Part shown: piece by piece, positions 49,811 to 60,096 of the stretch
How the letters are laid out: the number at the start of each line of letters is the position of its first letter
How positions within the stretch are numbered: the first letter of the stretch is position 1
Source: an archaeon
GTDB lineage: Archaea; Thermoproteota; Nitrososphaeria; Nitrososphaerales; Gagatemarchaeaceae
DNA length: 64,000 nt
Assembly (NCBI GenBank): GCA_902812495.1
Contig: CADDZR010000007.1
Location: 1-64,000 of the forward strand
Direction of reading: 5' to 3'
Position numbers and translations under genes: made by a program
Notes under the pieces: model-generated
Database searches by the model: none
What the model saw: only the letters and a program-made list of their open reading frames with translations
What the model was told of the DNA's origin: nothing

Positions 49811-50552
49811 AGAGAGAAGGAGTGCAGTGTGCCTCACATCTGGAGGGGTTGACTCTGTAACAGCAACCTACTATGTAGTAAGGGAATTAAAACCTCCTAA
49901 GACTCTGATTATTTTCTGCAATTATGGACAGAGGACATCCAAATACGAAGAGTTCTGCATAAGAAGGATAGCCAGAATGCTTAATTCTAGGATGAAGATA
50001 ATTGACATGAGATGGCTTGGCGAGATAAGCACATCACTTCTAACTCATCCTGAAAAGGATATTCCCGAAACAAAAGAGGAGGAACTGTGGGACGAAGAGA
50101 AAGCAAGGGAAAGGATCCTGAGATGGTGGGACCCATGCAGGAATGCCCTTCTTCTTCTAGTTGGCCTTGCACACGCAGAGTCAATGTTTATCTCTAGCAA
50201 AGAGAGATACGACGTTTACATAGGAATAAGGAGGGAAACACCCGTTGCAATGAAGGATAACACTCCACAATTCATGGAAGAGATGAATAGACTTCAGGAG
50301 GTAGCGACACACCACGGTGGATACAGACTGCTCGCACCGCTCATAACCTACGATAAAGACAAGGTTGTTGAGCTTGGAGAGAGGTTGGGTGTGCCCTGGA
50401 AGTACACATACAGCTGCTACGCGGGTGCAGGCTTCAAGAAAGTGGGGAGGGAGGTCTTGCCTGTGCATTGCGGTAGATGCTCAAACTGCAAGAGAAGAAA
50501 GCTTGCATTCAAGGATGCTGGAGTGAAGGACCCTTCAATTTACCTTGCTTAA
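49800..50552 (+). CDS. queC: 7-cyano-7-deazaguanine synthase QueC
   Basis: 250 residues. PP-loop LTSGGVDSVTATYY at the N-terminus activates the carboxylate with ATP; C-terminal zinc site YSCYAG plus HCGRCSNCKRRKLAF supplies four cysteines. Converts 7-carboxy-7-deazaguanine to preQ0, precursor of archaeosine at tRNA position 15. It has a somewhat longer middle region (GEISTSLLTHPEKDIPETKE) than bacterial QueC. Start overlaps queT. Confidence 0.93.
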   Translation: MQNEERRSAVCLTSGGVDSVTATYYVVRELKPPKTLIIFCNYGQRTSKYEEFCIRRIARMLNSRMKIIDMRWLGEISTSLLTHPEKDIPETKEEELWDEEKARERILRWWDPCRNALLLLVGLAHAESMFISSKERYDVYIGIRRETPVAMKDNTPQFMEEMNRLQEVATHHGGYRLLAPLITYDKDKVVELGERLGVPWKYTYSCYAGAGFKKVGREVLPVHCGRCSNCKRRKLAFKDAGVKDPSIYLA

Positions 50553-52027
50553 ATAACTTTAATAATCACGTATGCACTTTGGTATATCAAGCCGTCGTCA
50601 ACTGTTACTGCAGCTGTGTAAATTCCTGGCTTCAGTTCCTTGCTCACTTTGATCGTTACGTCAAAGGAAAAGGTGCCACCTCCGGCTGGGACATGCGCTG
50701 TACTTGGCCTGAAACTTATAAGGTGTGTTGCACCTGTAAAGTTCTCTGTGTCGGAGAAACTTATGTTAAGAGGCTTTGACCAGTTACCAGTAACTGTAAA
50801 CTTTAGAGTTACGTTCGAAGAGGCAGGTATTGTAATATTCATAGGTCCATCAAAAGAGAGAGCAAAGTCAGGTCTTCCTTCCAAGTTTAAATAGGCAACG
50901 TAATTTGAAGTAACGGAAGTGAACCACAGAGTTCCATTTCCAAGTGCAAGTGTGAGTACATTTTCAATCTGCTGTATGTTCTTGGCAGGTGGGTTCGAGA
51001 CACTGTATTCTGTTAGAAGCAGCTTTCTTTGCTGTAGGACTGCAATTTTATTGCCGTAATGCTCATTGAAGTATGCATATTCACCTGATGAAACTATGAA
51101 GTAAGGAAGTGCTGTATTTGTGAGATTATTTAGGGATGTAGGATACACGCTCCAGGCATGACTTTTCAAGTTATAGGATACTACATCAGACGGACCGTGC
51201 TCTGCTATCCAGATTGTTCCATTACTGTATGATATGCTGTTTGGTGATGTGAGGTTGATCCCTCCTACCTTCTCGGGCACTATTGCATTATGATCCTGGG
51301 AAGGATTGAAATTAAACAGATAGCCTGTGTAAGTGCTAAGACTGAAGGCAGTATAGTATGCTAGTGTGCTGTTGAGAAAAATAATGCTTGATGGGATATA
51401 ATAGCCGCCCGCGACAACAGGGTGAATAATCAGCGTCATGTTCTTGAGTATTTCTCCCAGCGCTGGTTTGTTCGAGATCATGGTAAACCACACTGAACCC
51501 TGCGGGGATAGTGCCAGAGTATATGGAGATTCGTACCCTTCTGGCAGCTTTATCACTGTAAATTTTGCTGTCTCTGTGTCAAGTGCCACTATCTGGTTGT
51601 AGTCCATCAGGGTAGCCCAAACGTATCTGCCTGCCCTCAATACACTCCAAATTGATGTTTGTAACCCACAGCTTGTCTGCGTGGTTTTCACACCGCTCAG
51701 AGAAAGCTGATACTCTATCAGTGTGCCGTTCCAAGGAAAGAAATGAGCCAGTCCCGGTAGGGCCCACTCACCAAACCAAACAGAACCGTCTCTGTCAACG
51801 TATGGAGCGTTAGGCCATCTGTTCGGAGAGGGAAGGGTATACTTTGTTATCTGTCCAAAGGATGAGCCCTGAACCTTGCTAACTATTGGAACACCAGCTG
51901 TTGCACCTATGCAATCGCTTGTTGTTGACCGGAAGGATGTCGTTTTGAGAAATAGGAAGGATGAAACAGCGGCAATGACTATGACAAGAGTTATGATAAC
52001 TATTACTAGGTACCTTGTTATTGGCAT
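50549..52027 (-). CDS. Extracellular Vgb-like beta-propeller protein with N-terminal anchor
   Basis: 492 residues. N-terminal signal anchor (residues ~5-28), then a propeller of repeated blades such as NAPYVDRDGSVWFGEWALPG, LALSPQGSVWFTM and ISYSNGTIWIAEHGPSDVV, the pattern of virginiamycin B lyase-like folds, then a C-terminal immunoglobulin-like domain (~400-492: VTLKFTVTGNWSKPLNISF, VPAGGGTFSFDVTI, LKPGIYTAAVTV). Many N-x-S/T sites suggest surface glycosylation. Binding or adhesion is likely; lyase activity is not supported. Confidence 0.82.
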   Translation of the reverse strand: MPITRYLVIVIITLVIVIAAVSSFLFLKTTSFRSTTSDCIGATAGVPIVSKVQGSSFGQITKYTLPSPNRWPNAPYVDRDGSVWFGEWALPGLAHFFPWNGTLIEYQLSLSGVKTTQTSCGLQTSIWSVLRAGRYVWATLMDYNQIVALDTETAKFTVIKLPEGYESPYTLALSPQGSVWFTMISNKPALGEILKNMTLIIHPVVAGGYYIPSSIIFLNSTLAYYTAFSLSTYTGYLFNFNPSQDHNAIVPEKVGGINLTSPNSISYSNGTIWIAEHGPSDVVSYNLKSHAWSVYPTSLNNLTNTALPYFIVSSGEYAYFNEHYGNKIAVLQQRKLLLTEYSVSNPPAKNIQQIENVLTLALGNGTLWFTSVTSNYVAYLNLEGRPDFALSFDGPMNITIPASSNVTLKFTVTGNWSKPLNISFSDTENFTGATHLISFRPSTAHVPAGGGTFSFDVTIKVSKELKPGIYTAAVTVDDGLIYQSAYVIIKVI

Positions 52028-52032
52028 CCTAA

Positions 52033-53262
52033 TTACCTGTAGGCCTCAAAATCCTTTCCTAGCAAGCTAACAGCAATCTTTTGTTCAAGAATCTCGTTTG
52101 TACCTTCATATATCATTGTTACCCTTGTATCAAGAAGGTGCCTTGCGGGCCTGTTTTCAAGAGAGTAGCCGTTTGCCCCAAATACCTGAACAGCTCTGTT
52201 CGCAGCATCAAAAGATGCGTTTGCAGCATAGTACTTAGCAAGAGCGATCATCCTGTCAGCCTCTTCTCTTAGCTGGATGTTTGATGTATTCTCCACGTAC
52301 CTCTGCTTTAGGTAAGCAGCCTTAAGGACAAGAAGGTAAGATGCCTCAAGCTCTGCGGAGACCTTTGCTATATGTCTTTGGACAAGCTGATGCTTTCCTA
52401 TCTTCTTCCCATGCTGGACCCTGACTGACGAGTAATTTAACATCTCTTTAAGACAGTCTCTTATGACACCTACACATCCTGCAGCAACACTTAACCTCCC
52501 GTTCATTAGAGCTGAGTAAGCAACGGAGAGCCCTTTCCCCTGAGGCCCAAGCATCATATCCTTCGGGACCTCGACATTATCAAGGTATACTGCAGCTGTA
52601 TCAGATGTTGGAAGACCCATCTTGTTCTCTATCCTTCTAGCTTCAAAACCAGGCGAGTCCTTGCTAACAATGAATGCGCACATTCCCTCCCTTTTGCCCT
52701 TAGGATATGCAAAGACGATAACGTAGTCTGCTATGCTTCCATTAGAGATCCACATCTTCTGCCCGTTTATTACATATCTACCGTTCCTTTCTTCAAAGTT
52801 TGTTGAAAGTGATGCGGGGTCGCTTCCTGCGTTTGGCTCTGTTAGCCCAAAAGCAAATATGTACTCACCCCTTGTACCCTTCGCAAGAAGTGCTTCCTTC
52901 TGCTCTTCAGTTCCCCACTGCTGTATTGTTAGCTGGCAGAGAGAGGTGTGAACAGAAAGGAATGTTCTGACACCAGTGCCTTCCTCGCCAATCCTTTCCA
53001 GCGCTAGTGCGTATGTTACAGTATCGGCACCCTGACCGTCGCCATACTTCTTTGATATCGGTAGTCCGAGCATGTGGTAAGATGAAAGAATGTCCTTTAG
53101 GGAGTCGTTGAACCTTCTCTCGAGATAGCACCTGTCCTCTATCGGTCTTATCTTCCTGCACATCTCGTCAACAGTCTTAAGGAGAATTCTCTGCTCCTCT
53201 GTAAGATCGAGATTTATCGAAGAGAGTGCGTTAAACTCCTTTTCCTCTATCATTCCTTCCAT
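52033..53262 (-). CDS. Acyl-CoA dehydrogenase
   Basis: 409 residues. FAD and substrate motifs: FGLTEPNAGSDPASLST, QKMWISNGSIADYVIVFA, QVFGANGYSLENRPARHLLD and MIYEGTNEILEQ. Oxidises acyl-CoA to enoyl-CoA with electrons passing to an ETF. It overlaps the mutase small subunit by 13 bases, linking it to the branched/odd-chain acyl-CoA route. No etfAB genes are in the window. Confidence 0.94.
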   Translation of the reverse strand: MEGMIEEKEFNALSSINLDLTEEQRILLKTVDEMCRKIRPIEDRCYLERRFNDSLKDILSSYHMLGLPISKKYGDGQGADTVTYALALERIGEEGTGVRTFLSVHTSLCQLTIQQWGTEEQKEALLAKGTRGEYIFAFGLTEPNAGSDPASLSTNFEERNGRYVINGQKMWISNGSIADYVIVFAYPKGKREGMCAFIVSKDSPGFEARRIENKMGLPTSDTAAVYLDNVEVPKDMMLGPQGKGLSVAYSALMNGRLSVAAGCVGVIRDCLKEMLNYSSVRVQHGKKIGKHQLVQRHIAKVSAELEASYLLVLKAAYLKQRYVENTSNIQLREEADRMIALAKYYAANASFDAANRAVQVFGANGYSLENRPARHLLDTRVTMIYEGTNEILEQKIAVSLLGKDFEAYR

Positions 53263-53678
53263 CTCTCCTTCCTGACTCTTTCTTTAATGTGCTCTATTAT
53301 CTCCTCTAGTGAGCTCCCAGGACCGAACAAACCTGTAATACCCATCTTGAGGAGTTTTTTCTTGTCTTCCTCAGGAATTATACCACCGCCGACAACAACT
53401 ATGTCCTTTCCTCCCATCTTTTCCAGTAGCCTCTTTACCTTTGGGAAAGCTGTCATGTGTGCACCGTTCAAGAGGGAGAGTGCGACAACATCAACGTCCT
53501 CCTCTATGGCCATCTTGGCAACCTGTTCAGGGGAGGGAAGAAGACCGCTATATATCACTTCCATACCTGCGTCCCTGAATGCACGAGCAAGTACAAGTGC
53601 TCCCCTGTCGTGCCCGTCGAGCCCTGGCTTTGCGACAAGTATTCTTATCCTCCTTTCCTTCATTCGCTTTCCAGACAT
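53250..53678 (-). CDS. Methylmalonyl-CoA mutase small subunit (cobalamin-binding)
   Basis: 142 residues. B12-binding fold with the DxHxxG lower-ligand motif PGLDGHDRGA near residue 18 and the conserved S-L and GGG loops (VVALSLLNGAHM, VVVGGGIIPEEDKKKLLKMG). Forms the mutase with the large subunit encoded 140 bases upstream. Start ATG 53678; ATG 53663 would also keep the domain. Confidence 0.95.
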   Translation of the reverse strand: MSGKRMKERRIRILVAKPGLDGHDRGALVLARAFRDAGMEVIYSGLLPSPEQVAKMAIEEDVDVVALSLLNGAHMTAFPKVKRLLEKMGGKDIVVVGGGIIPEEDKKKLLKMGITGLFGPGSSLEEIIEHIKERVRKERWKE

Positions 53679-53818
53679 CTCTCAGGATTAGAAAAGGTTT
53701 AGGTTATTGGTCCTCGCGGAGAAAAGTATGTAAAGAATGGGAAACTTATTCTGCGAGATAAGTATCAGTATTCTTCGGAGGCAAGAAAAATTGTGTTAGA
53801 ATAGAGTTGATTTAGTTT

Positions 53819-55576
53819 TCATATTAAAAGAGGTTCCTTCCATTCACCAAATACCTTCCTCCCAACGTCAACTATCTCCCCAAGCGTTGCATAGTTCATG
53901 ACAGCCTCCATCATTGGATAGATGCAGTTTTTGCTATCATCCTCAAATGCCTTTTCAAGCCTTCTGAGAGACTCCTCAACCTTTGACTTGTCCCTTTCCT
54001 TTCTGACCTGCCTGAGCCTTCTTACCTGCATTCTCTGTGCTTTGAAGTCTATCCTTAGAGTCTCTATTGGCTTCTTCTCTTCCACCTTGTATTTGTTAAC
54101 ACCCACTATTACATCCTCCCCACTCTCGACTCTCCGGGAGAGCCTGTATGCGTTCTCAGCTATTTCCCTCTGAAGGTATCCTTTCTCTATTGCCTTCAGG
54201 ACACCGCCCATCGACTCTATCTTGTCGAAGTACTTGAATGCCTCCTCTTCCATCTGGTCTGTAAGCCATTCAACATAGTATGAACCGCCAAGCGGGTCTA
54301 TTACACTTGCAACACCTGTCTCCTCCGCTATTATCTGCTGTGTTCTCAGAGCCACCTGCACAGCCTTCTCAGTTGGAAGGGCCCAAGCCTCATCATAGGA
54401 ATTTGTGTGAAGCGATTGTGTCCCACCCAGAACTGCAGCCAGTGCTTCAATTGTTGTCCTGATTATGTTGTTCAGTGGTTGCTGCCATGTCAGTGAAGCA
54501 CCTGAAGTCTGTGTGTGGAATCTGAGCAGAAGGCTCCTCTTGTCCTTTGCTCCGTACCTTTCTTTCATCACTGTCGCCCATATTCTCCTTGCAGCCCTGA
54601 ACTTTGCTATCTCTTCAAAAAAGTCCATTGTTGAGTTAAAGAAGAAGCTTAACCTGGGTGCAAACTCATCAACCTTCAGGCCAGCCTCAAGGCCAAGCTC
54701 TACGTAAGCAAATCCATCTGCGAGTGTGAAGGCAAGCTCCTGTATTGCGCTTGAACCAGCCTCCCTTATGTGGTAGCCGCTTATACTTATGTAGTTCCAC
54801 TTCGGCATGTTTTTTGTGCAGAAGACCATCATGTCCCTTATTATTCTGAGATGTGCCTCAGGAGGGTAGATCCATTCTTTCTGAGCTATATACTCTTTTA
54901 AAATATCAGCCTGGACTGTACCCCTAAGCTGTGAGATAGGTATTCCCCTTTTCTTTGCAACAGCAGCGTACATGCACGTTAAAACCGCAGCTGGAGCGTT
55001 TATAGTCATCGAGGTACTGACCTTGTCAAGAGGAATACCGTCAAAGATTATTTCCATGTCTTTAAGGGATGATACGTTAACGCCACATCTTCCCACCTCG
55101 CCGTGGGCCTTTGGATGGTCGCAGTCATATCCGTAGAGGGTCGGCATATCGAATGCAATGCTTAGTCCTGTCTCTCCGTGCTCAAGAAGAAGCTTGAGCC
55201 TCCTGTTTGTGTCCTCAGGTGTGCCGTATCCTGAAAACATTCTCATTGTCCAGAGCTTCCCTCTGTACATGCTCGGGTAGATGCCCCTGACGTAAGGGAA
55301 AGAGCCTGGCATTCCTAGGTTCTCGTAATCGATGTTTGAAATGTCAGATGGTGTGTAGACAGGCTTTAGATTGATGCCTGAAGCAGTTTGGAACACTTTT
55401 TTTATCTCTGGATTTTCCTTTATCCAAGGATAGTAGATACTCCTTTCCCACTCCTTTACCTGCTTCCTAACGTTCTCTATAGCTTCCTTGCTGAAAAGCT
55501 TACCGTTCTTTGCCCTCCTCTCAACTATCTGCTCGAGCTTCTTACTCCAAAAGGCATCCTTATCGTCCCTGAGCAT
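53819..55576 (-). CDS. Methylmalonyl-CoA mutase large subunit
   Basis: 585 residues. Substrate-binding barrel with [20 protein letters not shown] (in pieces), [60 protein letters not shown] and [17 protein letters not shown]. Interconverts (R)-methylmalonyl-CoA and succinyl-CoA with adenosylcobalamin. About 30 residues longer than the minimal archaeal form at its C-terminus. Divergent from the MeaB gene. Methylmalonyl-CoA epimerase and propionyl-CoA carboxylase are not in the window. The 140 bases between it and the small subunit hold nothing I can identify. Confidence 0.95.
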   Translation of the reverse strand: MLRDDKDAFWSKKLEQIVERRAKNGKLFSKEAIENVRKQVKEWERSIYYPWIKENPEIKKVFQTASGINLKPVYTPSDISNIDYENLGMPGSFPYVRGIYPSMYRGKLWTMRMFSGYGTPEDTNRRLKLLLEHGETGLSIAFDMPTLYGYDCDHPKAHGEVGRCGVNVSSLKDMEIIFDGIPLDKVSTSMTINAPAAVLTCMYAAVAKKRGIPISQLRGTVQADILKEYIAQKEWIYPPEAHLRIIRDMMVFCTKNMPKWNYISISGYHIREAGSSAIQELAFTLADGFAYVELGLEAGLKVDEFAPRLSFFFNSTMDFFEEIAKFRAARRIWATVMKERYGAKDKRSLLLRFHTQTSGASLTWQQPLNNIIRTTIEALAAVLGGTQSLHTNSYDEAWALPTEKAVQVALRTQQIIAEETGVASVIDPLGGSYYVEWLTDQMEEEAFKYFDKIESMGGVLKAIEKGYLQREIAENAYRLSRRVESGEDVIVGVNKYKVEEKKPIETLRIDFKAQRMQVRRLRQVRKERDKSKVEESLRRLEKAFEDDSKNCIYPMMEAVMNYATLGEIVDVGRKVFGEWKEPLLI

Positions 55577-55633
55577 TGTACCTAACCATTCAATACGCTT
55601 AAAGATAAATGCTGTGCAAGAGTTGATTGTAGA

Positions 55634-56560
55634 ATGGAAACCAAGGAAATAGAGAGACTTGCTAGGCGTATTGTTGAAGGCGATATGCTGTCAGTTTCGA
55701 GGGCTCTAACGCTTGTTGAGAACGATGAAAAAGAAGGCCTGAAGCTTATTTCGAAGCTGGTTCAGAGTACAGGTAACTCCTTTGTTGTTGGAATAACTGG
55801 CCCGCCCGGCGTAGGCAAAAGCACTTTGATAAACAGGCTGATAGAGGAATACAGGAATCTGAACGTGAAGGTTGGGGTCCTTGCCATAGATCCTTCGAGC
55901 CCGTTAACGGGGGGCGCTTTTCTCGGCGATAGGATAAGGATGGTTGACCATACGTCGGATAAGGGTGTTTACATAAGGAGTATGGCGTCGAGGGGATGGC
56001 AGGGAGGCCTCTCTGCATCAGCAGCAAAGGCAGTATGTGTTCTTGACTCTGCTGGAATTGACGTCATCCTTATTGAAACAGCGGGTGCAGGCCAGAACGA
56101 TTTCGAGGTTTCTTCCGTATCTAACGTTGTGGCTGTTGTACTCATGCCAAACAGCGGGGATGTGATACAACTCTCGAAAGCAGGGCTGCTCGAAGTTGGA
56201 GATATTTTTGTTGTTAACAAGTCAGATATCGAAGGCACAAACTACTTTGTCAGCTCCATTCTTTCTATCCTTGGTGCTTCATCTGTAAAGAAACCTGTGT
56301 TTAGTGTCTCCTCCCTGTCAGGAAAAGGAATAAGAGAGCTCTTTAATGAGCTAGAAGCGAGGAGGAAAAAATTTTTGATGCAGGGGAGGGAAAATGTAAA
56401 GATAAGAAACTTGGCTGCGGTTCTGAAGTCAGTAGCAAAGAAGAGGATTATGGAGAGATTTGAGGCGAAGGTTAATTCTGGGAAAGTGGAGGAACTGGCT
56501 AGGATGGCTGCTGAAGGCAAGGTTTCGCTCGAACAGGCGCTCGAAAGGCTCTCTTCCTGA
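55634..56560 (+). CDS. meaB: MeaB/ArgK-type GTPase, methylmalonyl-CoA mutase chaperone
   Basis: 308 residues. G1 [61 protein letters not shown] and NKSDIEG (G4). It protects and reactivates the mutase by gating cobalamin loading. A TATA-like CTTAAAGATAAA lies about 25-30 bases upstream. Ends one base before the convergent citrate synthase gene. Confidence 0.94.
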   Translation: METKEIERLARRIVEGDMLSVSRALTLVENDEKEGLKLISKLVQSTGNSFVVGITGPPGVGKSTLINRLIEEYRNLNVKVGVLAIDPSSPLTGGAFLGDRIRMVDHTSDKGVYIRSMASRGWQGGLSASAAKAVCVLDSAGIDVILIETAGAGQNDFEVSSVSNVVAVVLMPNSGDVIQLSKAGLLEVGDIFVVNKSDIEGTNYFVSSILSILGASSVKKPVFSVSSLSGKGIRELFNELEARRKKFLMQGRENVKIRNLAAVLKSVAKKRIMERFEAKVNSGKVEELARMAAEGKVSLEQALERLSS

Positions 56561-57670
56561 CTATCTCGTTTCAATAGGTATGTACTTGAGATCCTTCTTT
56601 CCCACGTATATTGCGTCAGGCCTGAAAAGTTTGTTCTCTTCCAGCTGTTCACTGTAATGTGCAAGCCATCCAAAGACCCTGCTTGAAGCAAATATTGGTG
56701 TGTTCAGGCTGACTGGAATTCCGAGCAGGTAAAAAATTGGCGCCGCGTAAAAATCAAGGTTTGGGGGTATTTGTTTCAAAGCCCAAACAGCTTTCTCTAA
56801 CATGTCGCATACCTTGTATATTCTTTCACCGTCCCTCTTTTTTCTTGCTAGGAGCTCTAGATATTTCTTACTCAAGACAGCCCTTGGGTCAAATTTCTTG
56901 TAAACCCTGTGGCCGAAACCCATTATCTTCCTCCCTGCCTTCAGCTCCTCCCTCACAAAGTTCTCCGCATCCTCAGGCCTCAGCCTCAGTATGTATTCCA
57001 TGACCTCTTCGTTGGCCCCCCCATGTAGAGGTCCCTTTAGAGCTGCAAGCCCTGCTGTAACTGAGGAATAAGGATCTGAGAGGGTGGAAGCAACAACCCT
57101 GACAGTAAAGGAGGAAGCGTTCAGATCGTGTTCCATGTAGAAGATAAGCTCCCTCTCGAATATCCATGCATCCTCCTTTTCAGGTATCTTTGACGTAAGC
57201 ATGTAGAGCATGTTCTCTGCGTAGCTGAGATCCTCCCTAGGCTTGACAAACTCATGGTTCAGGAGTGCCCTGTGGCTGTTTGGAACTATTACAGCAAGCT
57301 TTGCAGCAATAGATATCTGCTTCGACTCAAGACTATCCTTCCTTTCAAGGGACCCGATAAAAGAGACGGCTGTTCTTATAACATCCATAGGGTCAGAATT
57401 TGGTGGAAATAGCTTCATTAATGTGTATATCCTTTCGTCGAGTCTCATCTCCCTTTGAAGCTTCGAAGAGAATTCTTCAAGTTCATACTTCTTTGGAAGG
57501 TATCCTTTCAGTATTAAAAAGGCAACTTCCTCGAAGTTTGATTTCTCTGCAAGCACCTCAATAGGGTAACCTCTGTAAATTAGCTGGCCGCTGGGGTCGC
57601 TCTTTGAGATAGATGTTTCTGTTACAGCAACGCCTGCGAGCCCCTTTGGAACACGAATCTGCTCTGCCAT
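56561..57670 (-). CDS. Citrate synthase / 2-methylcitrate synthase
   Basis: 369 residues, the compact archaeal/Gram-positive type. Active-site His in GPLHGGANEEVMEYI and GFGHRVYKKFDPRA, Asp in NLDFYAAPIFYLLG. Family members from hot archaea use both acetyl-CoA and propionyl-CoA. It lies 9 bases after a PrpB-like lyase gene, as in methylcitrate operons, so methylcitrate synthesis is plausible; the aconitase/PrpD step is not in the window. Confidence 0.93.
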   Translation of the reverse strand: MAEQIRVPKGLAGVAVTETSISKSDPSGQLIYRGYPIEVLAEKSNFEEVAFLILKGYLPKKYELEEFSSKLQREMRLDERIYTLMKLFPPNSDPMDVIRTAVSFIGSLERKDSLESKQISIAAKLAVIVPNSHRALLNHEFVKPREDLSYAENMLYMLTSKIPEKEDAWIFERELIFYMEHDLNASSFTVRVVASTLSDPYSSVTAGLAALKGPLHGGANEEVMEYILRLRPEDAENFVREELKAGRKIMGFGHRVYKKFDPRAVLSKKYLELLARKKRDGERIYKVCDMLEKAVWALKQIPPNLDFYAAPIFYLLGIPVSLNTPIFASSRVFGWLAHYSEQLEENKLFRPDAIYVGKKDLKYIPIETR

Positions 57671-57679
57671 GGGCCTGGA

Positions 57680-58570
57680 TCAGTTCCTCCCGCTATTATC
57701 CCTTTTCAAGAGTGCCCTTGCTCTCTTCATTATGGAGCTATCGGCACTTTCGTATTCATAGTAGTTTATGACTTTGTAGACCTCATCCCTTGTCATGATA
57801 GCTTCGAGCATCCCTTTCTGTGTACCGTACTTCTTAATTGTTTGGAGTGCTCTTTCTGCTGCTTTCATAGCTGCCCTGAATGTTGTTACAGGAAAGATAA
57901 CTATGTTATAACCTATCTTCCTGAACTCTTCAACAGATATGTACGGTGTAACTCCAAACTCTGTCATGTTTGCGAGGAGGGGTTTGCTTATCTTCTTCCT
58001 GAACTCTATAAATTCGTCAACACTTTGGAGTGCTTCCGGAAATATCACATCTGCACCTGCTCTGCTATATGCTCTCGCTCTATCTAACGCGGAGTCCATG
58101 CCTTCAACGCTTCTTGCGTCTGTTCTGGCAACAACCATAAGCCTGCCAGATGAGGAATCCTTTGCAGCAATTATCTTCTTGACCATCTCCTCAACTTCAA
58201 CGACCTCCTTCTTCGGAAGGTGACCGCATTTTTTAGGTAAGACCTGATCCTCTATCTGTATTGCAGAGGCACCTGCTCTTATCATGTGGAGAGCCGCCCT
58301 CTGGACGTTTACAGCTTCACCATAGCCTGTGTCCAGGTCTACAATTACGGGTATGCTCACAGCATCAGTTATCCTGCTGACCTCGTTGTAAACCTCTGTC
58401 ATTGTTATAACACCAAGGTCAGGAAGTGCCAGGTTGTTCGAGAATGCCGCACCCGAGAAGTAAACAGCATGAAAACCTGTCTTTTCAGCAAGCCTTGCTA
58501 CAAAAGGACTGAACACACCTGGCGCAACAACAATCTCCTTTCTCTGGATGAGTGATTTTAGCTTGTTCAT
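57680..58570 (-). CDS. Isocitrate lyase/PEP mutase family protein (methylisocitrate lyase, PrpB-like)
   Basis: 296 residues. TIM-barrel ICL family with the catalytic KKCGHLP motif near residue 114, the metal-binding VIVDLDTGYG and QIEDQVLPKK, and VARTDARSVEG. Length and KKCGH favour methylisocitrate lyase (2-methylisocitrate to pyruvate and succinate) or a related C-C lyase over phosphonopyruvate hydrolase. First gene of the operon with citrate synthase. Confidence 0.9.
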   Translation of the reverse strand: MNKLKSLIQRKEIVVAPGVFSPFVARLAEKTGFHAVYFSGAAFSNNLALPDLGVITMTEVYNEVSRITDAVSIPVIVDLDTGYGEAVNVQRAALHMIRAGASAIQIEDQVLPKKCGHLPKKEVVEVEEMVKKIIAAKDSSSGRLMVVARTDARSVEGMDSALDRARAYSRAGADVIFPEALQSVDEFIEFRKKISKPLLANMTEFGVTPYISVEEFRKIGYNIVIFPVTTFRAAMKAAERALQTIKKYGTQKGMLEAIMTRDEVYKVINYYEYESADSSIMKRARALLKRDNSGRN

Positions 58571-58624
58571 AGTCAGCAGTCAAGAATCACACATATTTTA
58601 TTTATTGTTTGTTCCTAGAGGTAT

Positions 58625-59344
58625 GTGGAATACATAGAGGGAAGGGCAGGGAAAGATATTATCTTTATACATGGAGCCGGCCTTTCTGCAAATGAATGGC
58701 TGGATGTGATTGGTATGCTCTCCGGTGATTCAAAAGCGTACGTATTGAATTTGCCTGGTCATCCGGTTGGCGAGCTAACATGCAGAACAGTGGAACAGTA
58801 TGCAAAGGAAGTTGAGAGATTTATAAGTGAAAGGAGAGGCAAGAAGGTTCTATGCGGTCACTCGATGGGTGGTGCAATAGCTCTCAGGGTTGCACTTTCC
58901 CAACCTGAAAGTGTCTCTGGCCTCTTACTTGTATCGACTGCGGCAAGGCTACCAGTGAGCAGGAGGATACTTGAGGGACTGAAGGAAGAACCGCTTAGAA
59001 CAATAGAGGATTTGATAACGCCTCTTTCCTTCTACAAGGCTAACGAGAGACTTACAAGGAAGGCAAGGGAAGTGCTTTCATTAAAGAACATGGCTGTCTT
59101 TCTCAACGATTTTCTGGCATGTGACGCGTTTGACGTAACAGGTGAGCTAAAATATCTCTCTGTTAAGACAATGATTGTTTGCGGGGAGCAAGACAGGATG
59201 ACACCTGTTAGCTCAAGCCATTTCCTGAAGCAGAATATAGCTGATTCAAAGCTTTTTATTGTAAGGAATTCGGGCCACATGCTGCCTCTGGAGAAACCTT
59301 CGGTTCTATCTGAGCTCATATCATCCTTTCTGATGGAAGTTTAG
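58625..59344 (+). CDS. Alpha/beta hydrolase
   Basis: 239 residues from GTG 58625 with GAGGT just upstream. Fold landmarks: FIHGAGLSANEW (oxyanion), nucleophile elbow CGHSMGGAIAL (Ser near residue 82), VCGEQDRMTP (Asp) and NSGHMLPLEKP (His). Esterase or lactonase of unknown substrate. Convergent with the GPN GTPase gene by a four-base overlap. Confidence 0.92.
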   Translation: MEYIEGRAGKDIIFIHGAGLSANEWLDVIGMLSGDSKAYVLNLPGHPVGELTCRTVEQYAKEVERFISERRGKKVLCGHSMGGAIALRVALSQPESVSGLLLVSTAARLPVSRRILEGLKEEPLRTIEDLITPLSFYKANERLTRKAREVLSLKNMAVFLNDFLACDAFDVTGELKYLSVKTMIVCGEQDRMTPVSSSHFLKQNIADSKLFIVRNSGHMLPLEKPSVLSELISSFLMEV

Positions 59345-60096
59345 TCAAGGAGCTCTTCCCCTCCTGAGGCTATCCTTGTTATCTCCCCTACAAGCGCAAC
59401 CATTCCCTCCCCTGTAACGGAAGATACAGGGTAAAGGCTTACACCGTAGGAAAGGCTCCTAAGGATGCTGAAGAGCTTCGAGTAAAGCAAGCTTTTCTCT
59501 CCGTCTGATCTTGAAAGTGCCTCCTCAAAGGATGATGCCTCGGAGCTCCATCCAATTATCTTTGAAGAATCTTCTCTTGCCATGTCCTTCTTTGTGAGGA
59601 CAGCTATCCTTGGAAGCTTGAGCCTCAGGCCAACGGAGGCATAGAGCAATGTTAGAGAGAGGAAGTTTGAAGGTGTATTACAGAGCTTCGGGTCAAAGAG
59701 GAAAAGAAGGATCTTTGAATCTGACCTCATCTCAGAAGCTATATAGTGCCCACTTTCCCTGAAGGCAAATAGCTCCGTCTGACCTGGTGTGTCTATAAGG
59801 ACATAGTCAGAGTTGTATGAATCTATCTCTTCCTGTATCTCTGCAAGCCTTGTCGCAATCATGTCCGAGGCAAGTATTAGAGCACCATTAGGACCTAGAG
59901 AGTATTCCTCCATTATCTGTGCGTAATCAACATAATTCCTTATGTCGACGTCTGGCTCATAGGGAAGAGAGAGGACACCTGGGTCGAGATTGCAAGTTAT
60001 AGCATCTTGGCCCCTTTCGTTAAACCAGTCATAGAGTGCCTTGGTAAGCATTGACTTTCCTGAGCCAGCCGTGCCTGTAACGAATACTGTTATCAT
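59341..60096 (-). CDS. GPN-loop GTPase
   Basis: 251 residues. P-loop GTAGSGKSMLTKAL, the diagnostic GPN insertion SLGPNGALIL, DTPGQTELFAF (G3), LTKKDMARED (G4) and CNLDPGV. Archaeal and eukaryotic family; eukaryotic members assist RNA polymerase II assembly. Its ATG overlaps the stop of the CinA-like gene by four bases. Confidence 0.94.
   Translation of the reverse strand: MITVFVTGTAGSGKSMLTKALYDWFNERGQDAITCNLDPGVLSLPYEPDVDIRNYVDYAQIMEEYSLGPNGALILASDMIATRLAEIQEEIDSYNSDYVLIDTPGQTELFAFRESGHYIASEMRSDSKILLFLFDPKLCNTPSNFLSLTLLYASVGLRLKLPRIAVLTKKDMAREDSSKIIGWSSEASSFEEALSRSDGEKSLLYSKLFSILRSLSYGVSLYPVSSVTGEGMVALVGEITRIASGGEELLD

Noticed and set aside
53679-53818. 140-base gap between mutase subunits tested for a tRNA, small RNA or riboswitch
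   Set aside because: No cloverleaf, no strong hairpin and no recognised cobalamin-riboswitch box could be seen.
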